34,583 bases of DNA from Gammaproteobacteria bacterium UBA2168. GTDB taxonomy: Bacteria; Pseudomonadota; Gammaproteobacteria; Pseudomonadales; Azotimanducaceae. The DNA lies in NCBI GenBank assembly GCA_002327525.1, contig DCWG01000090.1:9850-44432 (forward strand). The letters are read 5' to 3'. A program made the position numbers and the translations under genes. Below the pieces are notes generated by a model that was given only the letters and a program-made list of their open reading frames with translations, was not told where the DNA came from and made no database searches. This document shows, piece by piece, positions 27,520 to 34,583 of the stretch (position 1 is its first letter; each line of letters begins with the position of its first letter).

Positions 27520-28599
27520 ATGGCGGAAGCCGCGCATGAACAGAAGCACAAAGGCAGTCAAAAAAAGGCCGTGGCCCTGATATCGGGCGGCCTCGACTCC
27601 ATGCTGGCCGCAAAGGTAATCATGGAACAGGACGTACACGTGGAAGGCATTAACTTCTTCACCGGCTTTTGTGTCGAGGGCCACACGCATGCCATCCGTA
27701 GCTCGCAGCAGAACAAACCCAAACGCAACAACGCCTTGTGGGTTGCGGAGCAGCTCGGCATGAAGCTGCACATCGTCGACGTCATCGAGGAATACAAGGA
27801 CGTACTGCTGCATCCGAAGTACGGTTACGGGCAGCATCTCAATCCCTGCCTCGATTGCAAGATCTTCATGGTGAAGAAGGCGCTGGCGTGGACCTTCATG
27901 GAAGAACACGATTTCGACTTCATCATCACCGGCGAAGTCATCGGCCAACGGCCCAAGAGCCAGCGCAAAGCCACCATGCCGATCATCGCCCGCGAATCGG
28001 GTGCCGATGACCGCCTGTTGCGGCCGCTGTGCGCGAAGAACCTGCCGCCCACATTACCGGAGCGCGAAGGGTGGGTGGATCGCGAGGCTCTCTACGACTT
28101 CCAGGGGCGCAACCGCAAACCCCAGATTGCGCTCGCCGAGTCGTTTGGCTTCTCGGACTGGGCACAGCCAGCCGGCGGCTGCTGTTTTCTGACCGATGAA
28201 CAGTACGTGAGGAAGCTCGCCGATCTCTGGGCGTCAAACGCGAGCCGTGACTACGAACTCGACGACATCATGCTGCTGAAGGTCGGTCGTCACATTCGCC
28301 CCGCACCCAATTTCAAGGTGATCGTCGGCCGCGATGAGGGAGAGAACAACTATCTGGAAGGTTACCGGCACCAGTTCGCCGCCCTGCGGGCCACCAGCCA
28401 CAAGGGCCCCCTGTGTCTGATCGACGGCACACCGCAAGCGGACGATGTCGATCTCGCCGCCCGCATCCTGGGACGCTACTGTCAGGGGAAGAATGCGGCC
28501 GAGATAACGGCCGAAATAGTGTTCCCGGATGGTGAAGTACGCGAACTGATCGCCAGACCACTGCTGCCCCACGAAATTGACCAGGGTTGGCATGTCTGA
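27520..28599 (+). CDS. PP-loop ATPase (ThiI/MnmA-like) with NFACT-R-like C-terminus, predicted RNA thiolation
   Basis: 359 residues. An N-terminal adenylating PP-loop domain has SGGLDS (residues 22-27). Cysteines that could carry persulfide are C110-x-x-C113 (NPCLDCK), Cys171 and the Cys221-Cys222 pair (PAGGCCFLT). This is the layout of tRNA thiouridylases, which activate uridine with ATP and attack with a persulfide. The C-terminal 110 residues (from ELDDIMLLKVGRH) resemble the RNA-binding NFACT-R module that I recall being fused to ThiI-like PP-loop domains. There is no THUMP or rhodanese domain, so it is not canonical ThiI, and it lacks the MnmA architecture. Overlaps the TusA-like gene by 8 nt. 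AAGGGG lies about 9 nt before ATG 27520. The target nucleotide is unknown; position at the typA-glnA junction suggests replacement of thiI. Confidence 0.82.
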   Translation: MAEAAHEQKHKGSQKKAVALISGGLDSMLAAKVIMEQDVHVEGINFFTGFCVEGHTHAIRSSQQNKPKRNNALWVAEQLGMKLHIVDVIEEYKDVLLHPKYGYGQHLNPCLDCKIFMVKKALAWTFMEEHDFDFIITGEVIGQRPKSQRKATMPIIARESGADDRLLRPLCAKNLPPTLPEREGWVDREALYDFQGRNRKPQIALAESFGFSDWAQPAGGCCFLTDEQYVRKLADLWASNASRDYELDDIMLLKVGRHIRPAPNFKVIVGRDEGENNYLEGYRHQFAALRATSHKGPLCLIDGTPQADDVDLAARILGRYCQGKNAAEITAEIVFPDGEVRELIARPLLPHEIDQGWHV

Positions 28600-28846
28600 C
28601 TGCGTTTCCAGTTCCGGGCCTCTTGAAACACTGGACGTACGGGGGTTACTGTGTCCTCTTCCGGTGATCCGCACCCAGGACAAGATAAAGGGGCTGGCGC
28701 CGGGAACCGTGCTCGAGGTTCTAGCCACCGACCCCGGCACCCTGCACGACATTCCGGCATGGTGCCGTGTTCATGGTCATGAGCTGCTCGACACGCAACG
28801 GGAAGGACGGGAAATACGCCTGACGATTCACGTGATGGAGAACTGA
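28592..28846 (+). CDS. TusA-family sulfur-carrier protein
   Basis: 84-residue sulfurtransferase of the TusA/SirA fold. The active-site motif GLLCPLPVI places the persulfide-carrying cysteine at residue 21, followed by LAPGTVLEVLATDPGTLHDIPAWC (core DPGTLHDI), both conserved. TusA proteins accept sulfur from a cysteine desulfurase or rhodanese and pass it on, for example to tRNA-modifying enzymes. The start is ATG 28592 (AGGG about 7 nt upstream), which overlaps the PP-loop stop by 8 nt, so the two are almost certainly co-translated and act together. An upstream TTG at 28577 is less likely. Calling it tusA itself would overstate orthology. Confidence 0.9.
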   Translation: MSDCVSSSGPLETLDVRGLLCPLPVIRTQDKIKGLAPGTVLEVLATDPGTLHDIPAWCRVHGHELLDTQREGREIRLTIHVMEN

Positions 28847-28866
28847 GATTCCCGGCACACCGAGCC

Positions 28867-28911
28867 GAAGGACGGCTGCACCGGTGTCCGAGATCGCCGC
28901 CATCGTCCTTC
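28867..28911 (+). terminator. Long-loop inverted repeat between tusA-like gene and glnA
   Basis: GAAGGACG (28867-28874) and CGTCCTTC (28904-28911) pair perfectly across 29 nt, followed by CTTCACC. It may end the PP-loop/TusA transcript or belong to the glnA leader. Without a T run the terminator reading is weak. No sigma-54 -24/-12 element was found in this 123-nt gap. Confidence 0.3.
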
Positions 28912-28969
28912 CTTCACCAAAAGCGGGAGGCCGTGTGTGCCGCCCATGATCAATCCAGGAGATAGAAGG

Positions 28970-30382
28970 ATGTCCGAAAACACTCTGAAAATGATTTCCG
29001 ATCAGGACGTACGTTGGGTGGATCTCAGATTTACCGACCCTCGCGGCAAAGAACAGCACACCACGGTACCCGCGTCGCGCATCGACGCCGATACCATGGC
29101 CGACGGCGTCATGTTCGACGGTTCTTCCATCTCCGGATGGAAGTCCATCAACGAGTCCGACATGATCCTGATGCCGGATGACGAGACTCCGGTGATCGAC
29201 CCGTTTCGCGATGAGACCACGCTCAACCTGCGCTGCGACATCGTGGAACCCAGCACCATGCAGCCCTACGACCGCGACCCGCGCTCGGTAGCGAAAAAGG
29301 CAGAGTCCTACCTCACCAGCACCGGCATCGGAGACACCGCCTACTTCGGGCCCGAAAACGAGTTCTTCGTGTTCGACGATGTGAAGTACAACGTCGAGAT
29401 GAAAGGCGCGTTCTACTCGATCAGCGCCGAGGAGGCGGCCTGGGAATCGGGAGCCGATTTCGACGGCGGCAACCTGGGACACCGGCCCGGCATCAAGGGT
29501 GGTTATTTCCCGGTACCGCCGGTGGACTCGGCGGCAGACCTGCGTTCGGCCATGTGCGCGGCCATGGAGTCTATGGGACTCGACATCGAGGTGCATCACC
29601 ACGAGGTGGGCACCGCCTGTCAGAACGAGATCGGCGCACGCTTCAACACGCTGGTGAAGAAGGCGGACGAGGTGCAGATATACAAATACTGCGTGCATAA
29701 CGTGGCGGATGCATACGGCAAGACGGCCACTTTCATGCCCAAACCGCTGGTCGGCGACAACGGCAATGGCATGCACGTGCACCAGTCCATCGCCAAGGGT
29801 GGCACCAACGTCTTCCACGGCGACGAATACGCAGGGCTTAGCACGACGGCCCTGTACTACATCGGCGGCGTCATCAAGCACACCCGCGCCATCAATGCCT
29901 TTGCCAACGCCGCCACCAATTCCTACAAGCGGCTGGTGCCGGGATTCGAAGCGCCCGTGCTGCTCGTCTACTCGGCGCGCAACCGCTCCGCCTCGATACG
30001 CGTACCCTATATTCAGGGAGGCAATCCACACGCCTATAGGGTGGAAGTACGTTTTCCGGACAGCACCGGTAACCCGTACCTCACCTTCGCGGCCATGCTG
30101 CTGGCGGGAATCGACGGTATCCGCAACGAGATCCATCCGGGCGACTCTTTCGACAAGGATCTATACGATCTACCCGCCGAGGAGCTACAGGGCGTACCGA
30201 CGGTAGCCCCGACGCTAGAGGTAGCGCTGGCCGCACTGGATGAGGATCGCGACTTCCTGAAGGCCGGGGACGTGTTCTCCGACCACATGATCGACGGTTA
30301 TCTGGACCTCAAGCAGGAGGAAGTGGATTACCTGAACGCCACTACGCATCCGGCTGAATTCGATATGTACTACAGCCTGTAG
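28970..30382 (+). CDS. glnA: Glutamine synthetase, class I (GSI)
   Basis: Main ammonium-assimilating dodecameric enzyme. 470 residues; E. coli has 469. Signatures: [10 protein letters not shown] (about residues 48-57), [10 protein letters not shown] with metal glutamates, [10 protein letters not shown], and [10 protein letters not shown]. Tyr399 in [11 protein letters not shown] corresponds to the E. coli adenylylated tyrosine, so GlnE/PII control is expected. The open frame begins at 28937, but ATG 28970 has AGGAG about 10 nt upstream and the standard N-terminus. A strong terminator follows, so glnA is mostly transcribed apart from glnLG. Confidence 0.98.
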   Translation: MSENTLKMISDQDVRWVDLRFTDPRGKEQHTTVPASRIDADTMADGVMFDGSSISGWKSINESDMILMPDDETPVIDPFRDETTLNLRCDIVEPSTMQPYDRDPRSVAKKAESYLTSTGIGDTAYFGPENEFFVFDDVKYNVEMKGAFYSISAEEAAWESGADFDGGNLGHRPGIKGGYFPVPPVDSAADLRSAMCAAMESMGLDIEVHHHEVGTACQNEIGARFNTLVKKADEVQIYKYCVHNVADAYGKTATFMPKPLVGDNGNGMHVHQSIAKGGTNVFHGDEYAGLSTTALYYIGGVIKHTRAINAFANAATNSYKRLVPGFEAPVLLVYSARNRSASIRVPYIQGGNPHAYRVEVRFPDSTGNPYLTFAAMLLAGIDGIRNEIHPGDSFDKDLYDLPAEELQGVPTVAPTLEVALAALDEDRDFLKAGDVFSDHMIDGYLDLKQEEVDYLNATTHPAEFDMYYSL

Positions 30383-30437
30383 TCGTTAGATATCCTGCCT
30401 AATCTGTCGGACAAGACAGAGAAGGGCGCCGACAAAT

Positions 30438-30478
30438 GCCCTGAAGCGCGACACCCGTCGCCCTTCAGGGCTTTTTTT
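30438..30478 (+). terminator. Rho-independent terminator of glnA
   Basis: GCCCTGAAG (30438-30446) and CTTCAGGGC (30463-30471) pair, continued inward past one C-C mismatch by GCGAC/GTCGC around an ACCC loop. Seven T residues follow (30472-30478). Textbook terminator 56 nt past the glnA stop. Confidence 0.93.
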
Positions 30479-30566
30479 GTCATCTGCCCGACCCCAGAAT
30501 AGGGCTATCGAGGCCACCAATGTACTTATGCAAACGCCCGCCAGATCACTGAAAGTCGAGGCGATC

Positions 30567-31103
30567 ATGAGGCTGCTCACGTTCCTACTAGTGCTTGCGT
30601 GGCTGCCCTGGTCGGTACAGGCGGCGACTAAGATCTATAAAGTGGTGGACGAGGACGGCAACGCGGTCTTCACCGATGTACCCCCTCCCGAGGAGACGAA
30701 CGCGGCCGAAATCGATCTCGGAACGCACAACTCATTCGAATCCAACACACCGCCGCCGAGCCTCTGGGAAATACCACCGGATCAGACATTACAGGGCGGG
30801 GAGAACCCGGTGTATTCAGCCGCCAAGATCATTGCACCCGCCAACGACGAAGGCCTGCGCGACAACGCGGGCACGGTCAACGTACAAACTCGCGTGGCCC
30901 CGGGACTGCGACCGGGACATCGTTTGCGCCTGTTGCTTGATGGAGAACCAGCGGAAAATGGTACAGCGGGCCAGTTTAGGCTGGCTAACCTCTCCCGCGG
31001 ATCTCACACGCTGACGCTCGAGATAGTCGACGCAGGAGGGACAGCCGTCTTTCGCGGTGCGCCCTCTACCTTCCATTTACAACGCACCGCACGGCGTCCC
31101 TGA
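30567..31103 (+). CDS. Exported DUF4124 protein
   Basis: 178 residues with a signal peptide (residues 1-20, cut at VQA-A). The DUF4124 domain follows at once (KIYKVVDEDGNAVFTDVPP, key residues Y-K-x-x-D-x-x-G-x-x-x-F-T-D), a small beta domain of unknown function common in gammaproteobacterial envelope proteins. A Pro/Thr linker leads to a C-terminal Ig-like beta domain (about 105-172: LRLLLDGEP, SRGSHTLTLEIVDAGG). The frame opens at 30477, but ATG 30567 has GAGG 6 nt upstream and starts the signal peptide. Genes of this type often sit between glnA and glnL. Function unknown. Confidence 0.82.
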   Translation: MRLLTFLLVLAWLPWSVQAATKIYKVVDEDGNAVFTDVPPPEETNAAEIDLGTHNSFESNTPPPSLWEIPPDQTLQGGENPVYSAAKIIAPANDEGLRDNAGTVNVQTRVAPGLRPGHRLRLLLDGEPAENGTAGQFRLANLSRGSHTLTLEIVDAGGTAVFRGAPSTFHLQRTARRP

Positions 31104-31142
31104 TCCGGCACACTATCTGGCCACAACCATCTAGCCAGAACT

Positions 31143-31165
31143 GGTGCGCGCACCGTTTTGGTGCG
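31143..31165 (+). promoter_or_regulatory. NtrC-type binding site(s) upstream of glnL
   Basis: CGCACCGTTTTGGTGCG (31149-31165) is a perfect 17-bp palindrome matching the NtrC consensus GCACC-N5-GGTGC. Its left half is shared with a second perfect palindrome GGTGCGCGCACC (31143-31154), giving three adjacent half-sites. The centre lies about 70 bp before TATAAT at 31225. In E. coli NtrC also binds the glnL promoter region, as autoregulator. Confidence 0.65.
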
Positions 31166-31224
31166 AATATCGGAGCCCTTGTATGAGGTGACGCAGCGCT
31201 GACTCTGGGCATTCAGCTCTCCTC

Positions 31225-31230
31225 TATAAT
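31225..31230 (+). promoter_or_regulatory. Consensus -10 box upstream of glnL
   Basis: Perfect TATAAT, placing a start site near 31237, about 110 nt before the glnL ATG. No good -35 hexamer at 16-18 nt (CTGACT is 20 nt away), consistent with an activator-dependent or weak promoter. Confidence 0.4.
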
Positions 31231-31244
31231 TTATATGCCCTGGT

Positions 31245-31264
31245 GAGTGAGTGAACACTTACTC
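31245..31264. promoter_or_regulatory. Operator-like palindrome in the glnL leader
   Basis: GAGTGAGTG (31245-31253) and CACTTACTC (31256-31264) are complementary with one mismatch around AA. The site lies just downstream of the predicted start. Its size and symmetry resemble operators of TetR-type repressors; the protein that would bind it is unknown. As RNA it would also form a 9-bp stem with a G-U pair, though a 2-nt loop is too tight. Confidence 0.35.
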
Positions 31265-31347
31265 TGATTTGCAGTCCAGAATAGAAAACTGGACCACTTC
31301 TTGCTTCACTGCAAAGGAGCACACACATCGAACGCATTTCACGCAGC

Positions 31348-32472
31348 ATGGATCCCGGCCTCGACAGCACCTTCGCCATCGACATTCTCGATCATCAGAA
31401 CACTGCGTTGATGGTTGTTTCGGACCAGCTGATCATTCGATATCTGAATCCCGCGGCCGAGCACCTTTATGGCATCAGCGAGAACCAGGGGGCGGGCCTG
31501 GGTCTCTCGGAGATATTCCGCAACCCGGAACAGTCGTTGGGCGACGTCGCGAACACGCTGGCCACCGGACACTCGTACACCCAGCGCCAGCACGAGGTCA
31601 CGCTGCGAGACGGTACCCGGCTGATGGTGGATTTGACGATTTGTCTCATTCAGCGCACGACCGACCTGCTGGTCGAGGCACAACCTCTGGACAGGGTGCT
31701 GCGCATCAATCAAGACGACCGCCTCATCGCCACCGAGCGCACGACCGCCTCTCTGGTGCGGGGTCTCGCGCATGAGGTGAAAAATCCACTAGGCGGTATC
31801 AGGGGTGCTGCGCAGCTGCTGCAAAGAGAGCTGCATGACAACGAGCAACTCGAGTACACCAACATCATCATCCGCGAGGCTGATCGCCTGGCTGGTCTCG
31901 TCGACCAGCTTCTCGGTCCGACCCGCGAGCCGCGCATCACGCGCTTGAATGTGCATCATCTGGTGGAACATGTACTGCTGGTCATCAGCACCGAGTTGGA
32001 CGCGCCCGGCTATCGCGGCCAACCCATCGAGTTCGTTCGTGACTACGATCCGAGCCTGCCGGAACTCGAGGGCGACGAAGATCAATTGATCCAGGCGCTG
32101 CTGAATCTGGTCGCGAACGCCTGCCAGGCGCTGCGCAATGTCGAGACGCCGAGCATCACCGTACGCACCCGTGCGCAACGCCAGTTCACCATCGCGGGTG
32201 AGCGACACCGCCTGTTGTGCCAGATCGACGTCATCGACAACGGACCCGGTATTTCCCCCGAGATCATCGATCGTATCTTTTTCCCTATGATCAGCGGGCG
32301 AGCCGACGGGACTGGTCTGGGGTTAGCCATCACCCAGGCCATCATTCGCCGCCACCACGGCATGATCGAATTCGAGAGCCAACCCGGCAATACGATATTT
32401 TCAGTGTTACTGCCGATTAATTTTAACCAGGAAGCGGGCACTGCCATGAACGACACTGCGCCAGGAGACTAG
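31348..32472 (+). CDS. glnL: Nitrogen regulation sensor kinase NtrB
   Basis: Soluble histidine kinase/phosphatase that, under PII control, phosphorylates NtrC when nitrogen is short. An N-terminal PAS domain (about residues 12-120: ALMVVSDQLIIRYLNPAAEHLYG, core LNPAAEHLYG) is followed by the H-box with phospho-acceptor His142 (AHEVKNPLGGIRGAAQLL). The N-box is NLVANACQAL and the G boxes are DNGPGI and GTGLGLAI. 374 residues, usual length 350-360. ATG 31348 has no strong ribosome site. It stops 3 nt before glnG. Confidence 0.96.
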   Translation: MDPGLDSTFAIDILDHQNTALMVVSDQLIIRYLNPAAEHLYGISENQGAGLGLSEIFRNPEQSLGDVANTLATGHSYTQRQHEVTLRDGTRLMVDLTICLIQRTTDLLVEAQPLDRVLRINQDDRLIATERTTASLVRGLAHEVKNPLGGIRGAAQLLQRELHDNEQLEYTNIIIREADRLAGLVDQLLGPTREPRITRLNVHHLVEHVLLVISTELDAPGYRGQPIEFVRDYDPSLPELEGDEDQLIQALLNLVANACQALRNVETPSITVRTRAQRQFTIAGERHRLLCQIDVIDNGPGISPEIIDRIFFPMISGRADGTGLGLAITQAIIRRHHGMIEFESQPGNTIFSVLLPINFNQEAGTAMNDTAPGD

Positions 32473-32475
32473 TGA

Positions 32476-33876
32476 ATGCACAACTCCGTATGGGTCATCG
32501 ACGACGACAATTCCATTCGATGGGTGCTGGAAAAAGCCCTCGGGCAGGCCGGCATCGTCACACAGGCTTTCGCGTGCGCAGACCAGGCGCTTGAGCGGCT
32601 CGACGACGATCCGCCGCGCGCCATTGTCACGGACATTCGCATGCCGGGTATGGACGGCCTCGAATTCATGAAGACCGTGCATCGTCAATCCCCGGATCTG
32701 CCGGTCATAATCATGACCGCGCACTCCGATCTCGACAGCGCCGTGAACTCTTACCAGGGCGGTGCATTCGAGTATCTGCCGAAGCCGTTCGACGTGGGCG
32801 AGGCAGTGGCCATCGTTCAGCGGGCAATTGAGGTGGCCAACGAATCGCTCCCGCCTGCGAGCGAGAATCCAGGCACCGAAATCATCGGTCAGGCTTCCGC
32901 GATGCAGGAGGTGTTCCGCGCCATCGGCCGGTTGTCCAACTCGAACGTCACGGTGCTGATCACTGGCCCTTCGGGCTCGGGTAAGGAACTGGTGGCCCGG
33001 GCATTGCACCGGCACAGCCGCCGGTCTGCTAAAAACTTCATCGCACTCAATGTGGCCGCAATTCCGGGAGAACTCATCGAGTCTGAGCTGTTCGGTCACG
33101 AGAAAGGTGCCTTCACGGGTGCGGTGAACCGGCGCACCGGCCGTTTTGAGCAGGCCGACGGCGGCACTCTGTTTCTCGACGAGATTGGCGACATGCCGAG
33201 GGAAGTCCAGACACGTCTGCTGCGCGTGCTCGCGGAAGGCGAATTCTATCGGGTGGGTGGGCACGACTCGGTGGCGGTTGACGTTCGCATCATCGCCGCC
33301 ACTCACCAGAACCTCGAGGATCTGGTGCAGCGCGGAACATTTCGCGAAGACCTCTTCCACCGCCTAAACGTGATCCGCGTACACGTCCCGTCACTCGCCG
33401 AACGCCGCGAGGACATCCCGCTGTTGATTCGACACTTCCTCAGCCGGGCTGCCATCGAACTCGGCGAGGAAGCAAAAGTACTTCCCGATACAACCGCTCG
33501 CTATCTGCAGAATCTCGCCTGGCCCGGCAACGTGCGGCAACTCGAAAATACCTGTCGCTGGCTGACAGTGATGGCCTCCGGACGCGAGATTCTGATCGAG
33601 GATCTACCTGCCGAATTACGCCCGGCCAACGCAGATGTGCAGCCTTCGGGAGACTGGGAGGCCGCGCTCTCAAGTTGGGCCGCCCAGGTTCTGGCCGACG
33701 GCGGCGAGCGCGTACTGAATGAAGCCCAGCCGAAATTCGAACGCGCCATGATAACGGCGGCCATGAACGCCGCCGGCGGAAAACGCAAGACGGCAGCCGA
33801 GTTGCTGGGTTGGGGGCGAAACACGCTGACCCGCAAGATTGACGAGTTGCACCTGAAAGCTCAGTTTCGTGACTGA
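32476..33876 (+). CDS. glnG: Nitrogen regulation response regulator NtrC
   Basis: Sigma-54 activator that binds paired GCAC-N7-GTGC sites. The receiver domain has Asp10, Asp11 and the phospho-acceptor Asp53 ([13 protein letters not shown]). The AAA+ domain has Walker A GPSGSGKE about residues 168-175 and the sigma-54 contact loop GAFTGA ([13 protein letters not shown]). Walker B is [12 protein letters not shown] and the R-finger region is [11 protein letters not shown]. The C-terminal Fis-type helix-turn-helix is [20 protein letters not shown] (residues about 435-455). 466 residues; E. coli has 469. AGGAGA precedes ATG 32476. Likely targets in this window are the glnII and glnL upstream sites. 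Confidence 0.98.
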   Translation: MHNSVWVIDDDNSIRWVLEKALGQAGIVTQAFACADQALERLDDDPPRAIVTDIRMPGMDGLEFMKTVHRQSPDLPVIIMTAHSDLDSAVNSYQGGAFEYLPKPFDVGEAVAIVQRAIEVANESLPPASENPGTEIIGQASAMQEVFRAIGRLSNSNVTVLITGPSGSGKELVARALHRHSRRSAKNFIALNVAAIPGELIESELFGHEKGAFTGAVNRRTGRFEQADGGTLFLDEIGDMPREVQTRLLRVLAEGEFYRVGGHDSVAVDVRIIAATHQNLEDLVQRGTFREDLFHRLNVIRVHVPSLAERREDIPLLIRHFLSRAAIELGEEAKVLPDTTARYLQNLAWPGNVRQLENTCRWLTVMASGREILIEDLPAELRPANADVQPSGDWEAALSSWAAQVLADGGERVLNEAQPKFERAMITAAMNAAGGKRKTAAELLGWGRNTLTRKIDELHLKAQFRD

Positions 33877-33885
33877 GACACGGCC

Positions 33886-34362
33886 ATGCCGCTCAACGTC
33901 GTTCTCTACCAACCCGAGATTCCGCCCAACACGGGTAACATCATGCGCCTTTGTGCGAATACGGGCGCAAGGCTGCATCTGATTGAACCTCTTGGTTTCG
34001 AACTGGACGACGCCCGCCTGAAACGCGCGGGCCTCGACTACCGTGAGTACGCCGACGTACATGTGCATGACTCGCTTCAAGACTGCATCGCGCTGTCCAG
34101 GCCGAAAAACACGATCTACGCCCTGTCCACGCGGGGAACCACATGGCCCACCGATGCGCGCTTCTCTCCGGACGACTTCGTGATCTTCGGTCCAGAAACC
34201 CGCGGCCTCCCGACGAAAGTGCTCACACACCTCGCTCCGGATCGCGTACTGCGAATCCCCATGCTCAAGAACTCCCGAAGCCTCAATCTTTCGAACGCCG
34301 TTTCCGTGGTGGTGTATGAAGCATGGCGGCAGTTGTGCTTCCCCGGAACAACCCGTCCCTGA
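33886..34362 (+). CDS. trmL: tRNA (cytidine/uridine-2'-O-)-methyltransferase TrmL
   Basis: SPOUT-class methyltransferase that methylates the wobble ribose of tRNA-Leu isoacceptors. 158 residues with [24 protein letters not shown] (core [13 protein letters not shown], residues 14-26), the knot motif FGPETRGLP (about 104-112) and the C-terminal [26 protein letters not shown] (core RSLNLSNAV). ATG 33886 lies 9 nt after the glnG stop, probably the same transcript. Length typical. Confidence 0.95.
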   Translation: MPLNVVLYQPEIPPNTGNIMRLCANTGARLHLIEPLGFELDDARLKRAGLDYREYADVHVHDSLQDCIALSRPKNTIYALSTRGTTWPTDARFSPDDFVIFGPETRGLPTKVLTHLAPDRVLRIPMLKNSRSLNLSNAVSVVVYEAWRQLCFPGTTRP

Positions 34363-34385
34363 CTCAAACGCCCTCAGTTTCAGCG

Positions 34386-34507
34386 CAGTTTCGGGACGCG
34401 CAGTTTAGTTTCAGTTTCGGGACACCAGTTTCGGGACACCAGTTTCGGGACACACACTGTTCTGTTCTCTGACACCAGTTTCGGGACACACACTGTTCTG
34501 TTCTCTG
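34386..34507 (+). repeat. Tandem repeats of CAGTTTCGGGAC (5 copies) with a 36-nt higher-order unit
   Basis: CAGTTTCGGGAC occurs at 34386, 34412, 34426, 34440 and 34476. Copies two to four are perfect 14-nt tandem units with AC between. The last two belong to a 36-nt period in which 32 nt are identical (34440-34471 and 34476-34507), including CTGTTCTGTTCTCTG. No gene or terminator is visible; the composition differs from the GC-rich coding DNA. Such GGGACA-rich repeats commonly sit beside REP/Y1-type transposase genes, but none is visible within the window. Confidence 0.85.
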
Positions 34508-34508
34508 G

Positions 34509-34560
34509 ACTGGCGGGGACACATGGACTGGCGGGGACACACACCACTGGCGGGGACACA
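34509..34560 (+). repeat. Tandem repeats of ACTGGCGGGGACACA (3 copies)
   Basis: Identical 15-mers begin at 34509, 34527 and 34546 (periods 18 and 19 nt) with 3-4 nt spacers. They share the GGGACACA core with the preceding repeat family, suggesting a common origin. The sequence ends 23 nt later in GGATCAGGGGGG, so this may be a contig end or the edge of a mobile-element insertion. Confidence 0.85.
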
Positions 34561-34583
34561 CACCAGCTAGCGGATCAGGGGGG

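Noticed and set aside
28847..28969. NtrC site or sigma-54 promoter for glnA
   Set aside because: GCACCGGTG near 28880 has the half-sites too close together, and no GG-N10-GC pair with flanking consensus exists in the gap.
28721..30136. 471-codon minus-strand frame opposite glnA
   Set aside because: It lies wholly against an unmistakable glnA (and part of tusA). Long antisense frames are expected in GC-rich genes with strong codon bias, and the product is unlike any family.
34386..34560. Possible CRISPR array
   Set aside because: Units are 12-15 nt with spacers of 2-24 nt of repetitive sequence. There are no unique spacers of 30 nt and no cas genes.
34364..34561. 65-codon minus-strand frame rich in Cys, Arg and Trp
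   Set aside because: It is only the translation of the tandem repeats; the repeated CVSRNWC pattern follows the DNA periods and there is no ribosome site.

Overview
The window is a GC-rich stretch of a gammaproteobacterial chromosome. The evidence is the gene order: damX-aroB-aroK-pilQPONM facing ponA, then rpmE/priA, SPOR-hslV-hslU-DUF971-ubiE-ubiJ-ubiB-hisE-tatABC, and finally typA/[sulfur module]-glnA-DUF4124-glnL-glnG-trmL. From memory this order matches the Pseudomonas-type backbone closely, so it is mostly conserved core genome with a few insertions and substitutions. I would not name a genus. The RNA-sulfur genes and a class II glutamine synthetase fit a marine or sulfur-associated lineage, but this is inference.

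Layout. 1-7550 (minus strand): a left-truncated DamX-like ATPase, aroB, aroK and the type IV pilus assembly operon pilMNOPQ, tightly coupled by ATGA/TAATG overlaps, with a strong hairpin between pilQ and aroK. 7720-10257 (plus): penicillin-binding protein 1A. 10295-12048 (minus): an exported M48 metalloprotease and zinc-type ribosomal protein bL31 with a structured leader. 12199-22394 (plus): priA, an FtsN-like SPOR protein, hslVU behind a good sigma-32 promoter match, a DUF971 protein, ubiE-ubiJ-ubiB, hisE and tatABC. 22395-25230 (plus): an accessory block with a soluble Ser/Thr kinase, then a class II (eukaryote-like) glutamine synthetase with a clear sigma-54 promoter and two NtrC-type sites 30 bp apart. 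25234-27475 (minus): typA-dtd. 27520-28846 (plus): a PP-loop ATPase with an NFACT-R-like C-terminus, overlapping a TusA-like sulfur carrier. 28970-34362 (plus): glnA (class I GS), a DUF4124 protein, glnL-glnG (NtrB-NtrC) and trmL. 34363-34583: short degenerate tandem repeats and no gene.

How it works together. The right half is a nitrogen-assimilation island: two unrelated glutamine synthetases plus the NtrBC pair, with NtrC-like sites in front of both glnII and glnL. The PP-loop/TusA pair sits at the typA-glnA junction, where thiI lies in Pseudomonas, which suggests replacement of the tRNA 4-thiouridine enzyme or a related RNA thiolation pathway. This pair and the NtrC/sigma-54 architecture of glnII are the most interesting items. 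No CRISPR array, tRNA, rRNA, prophage or intact insertion sequence was found.
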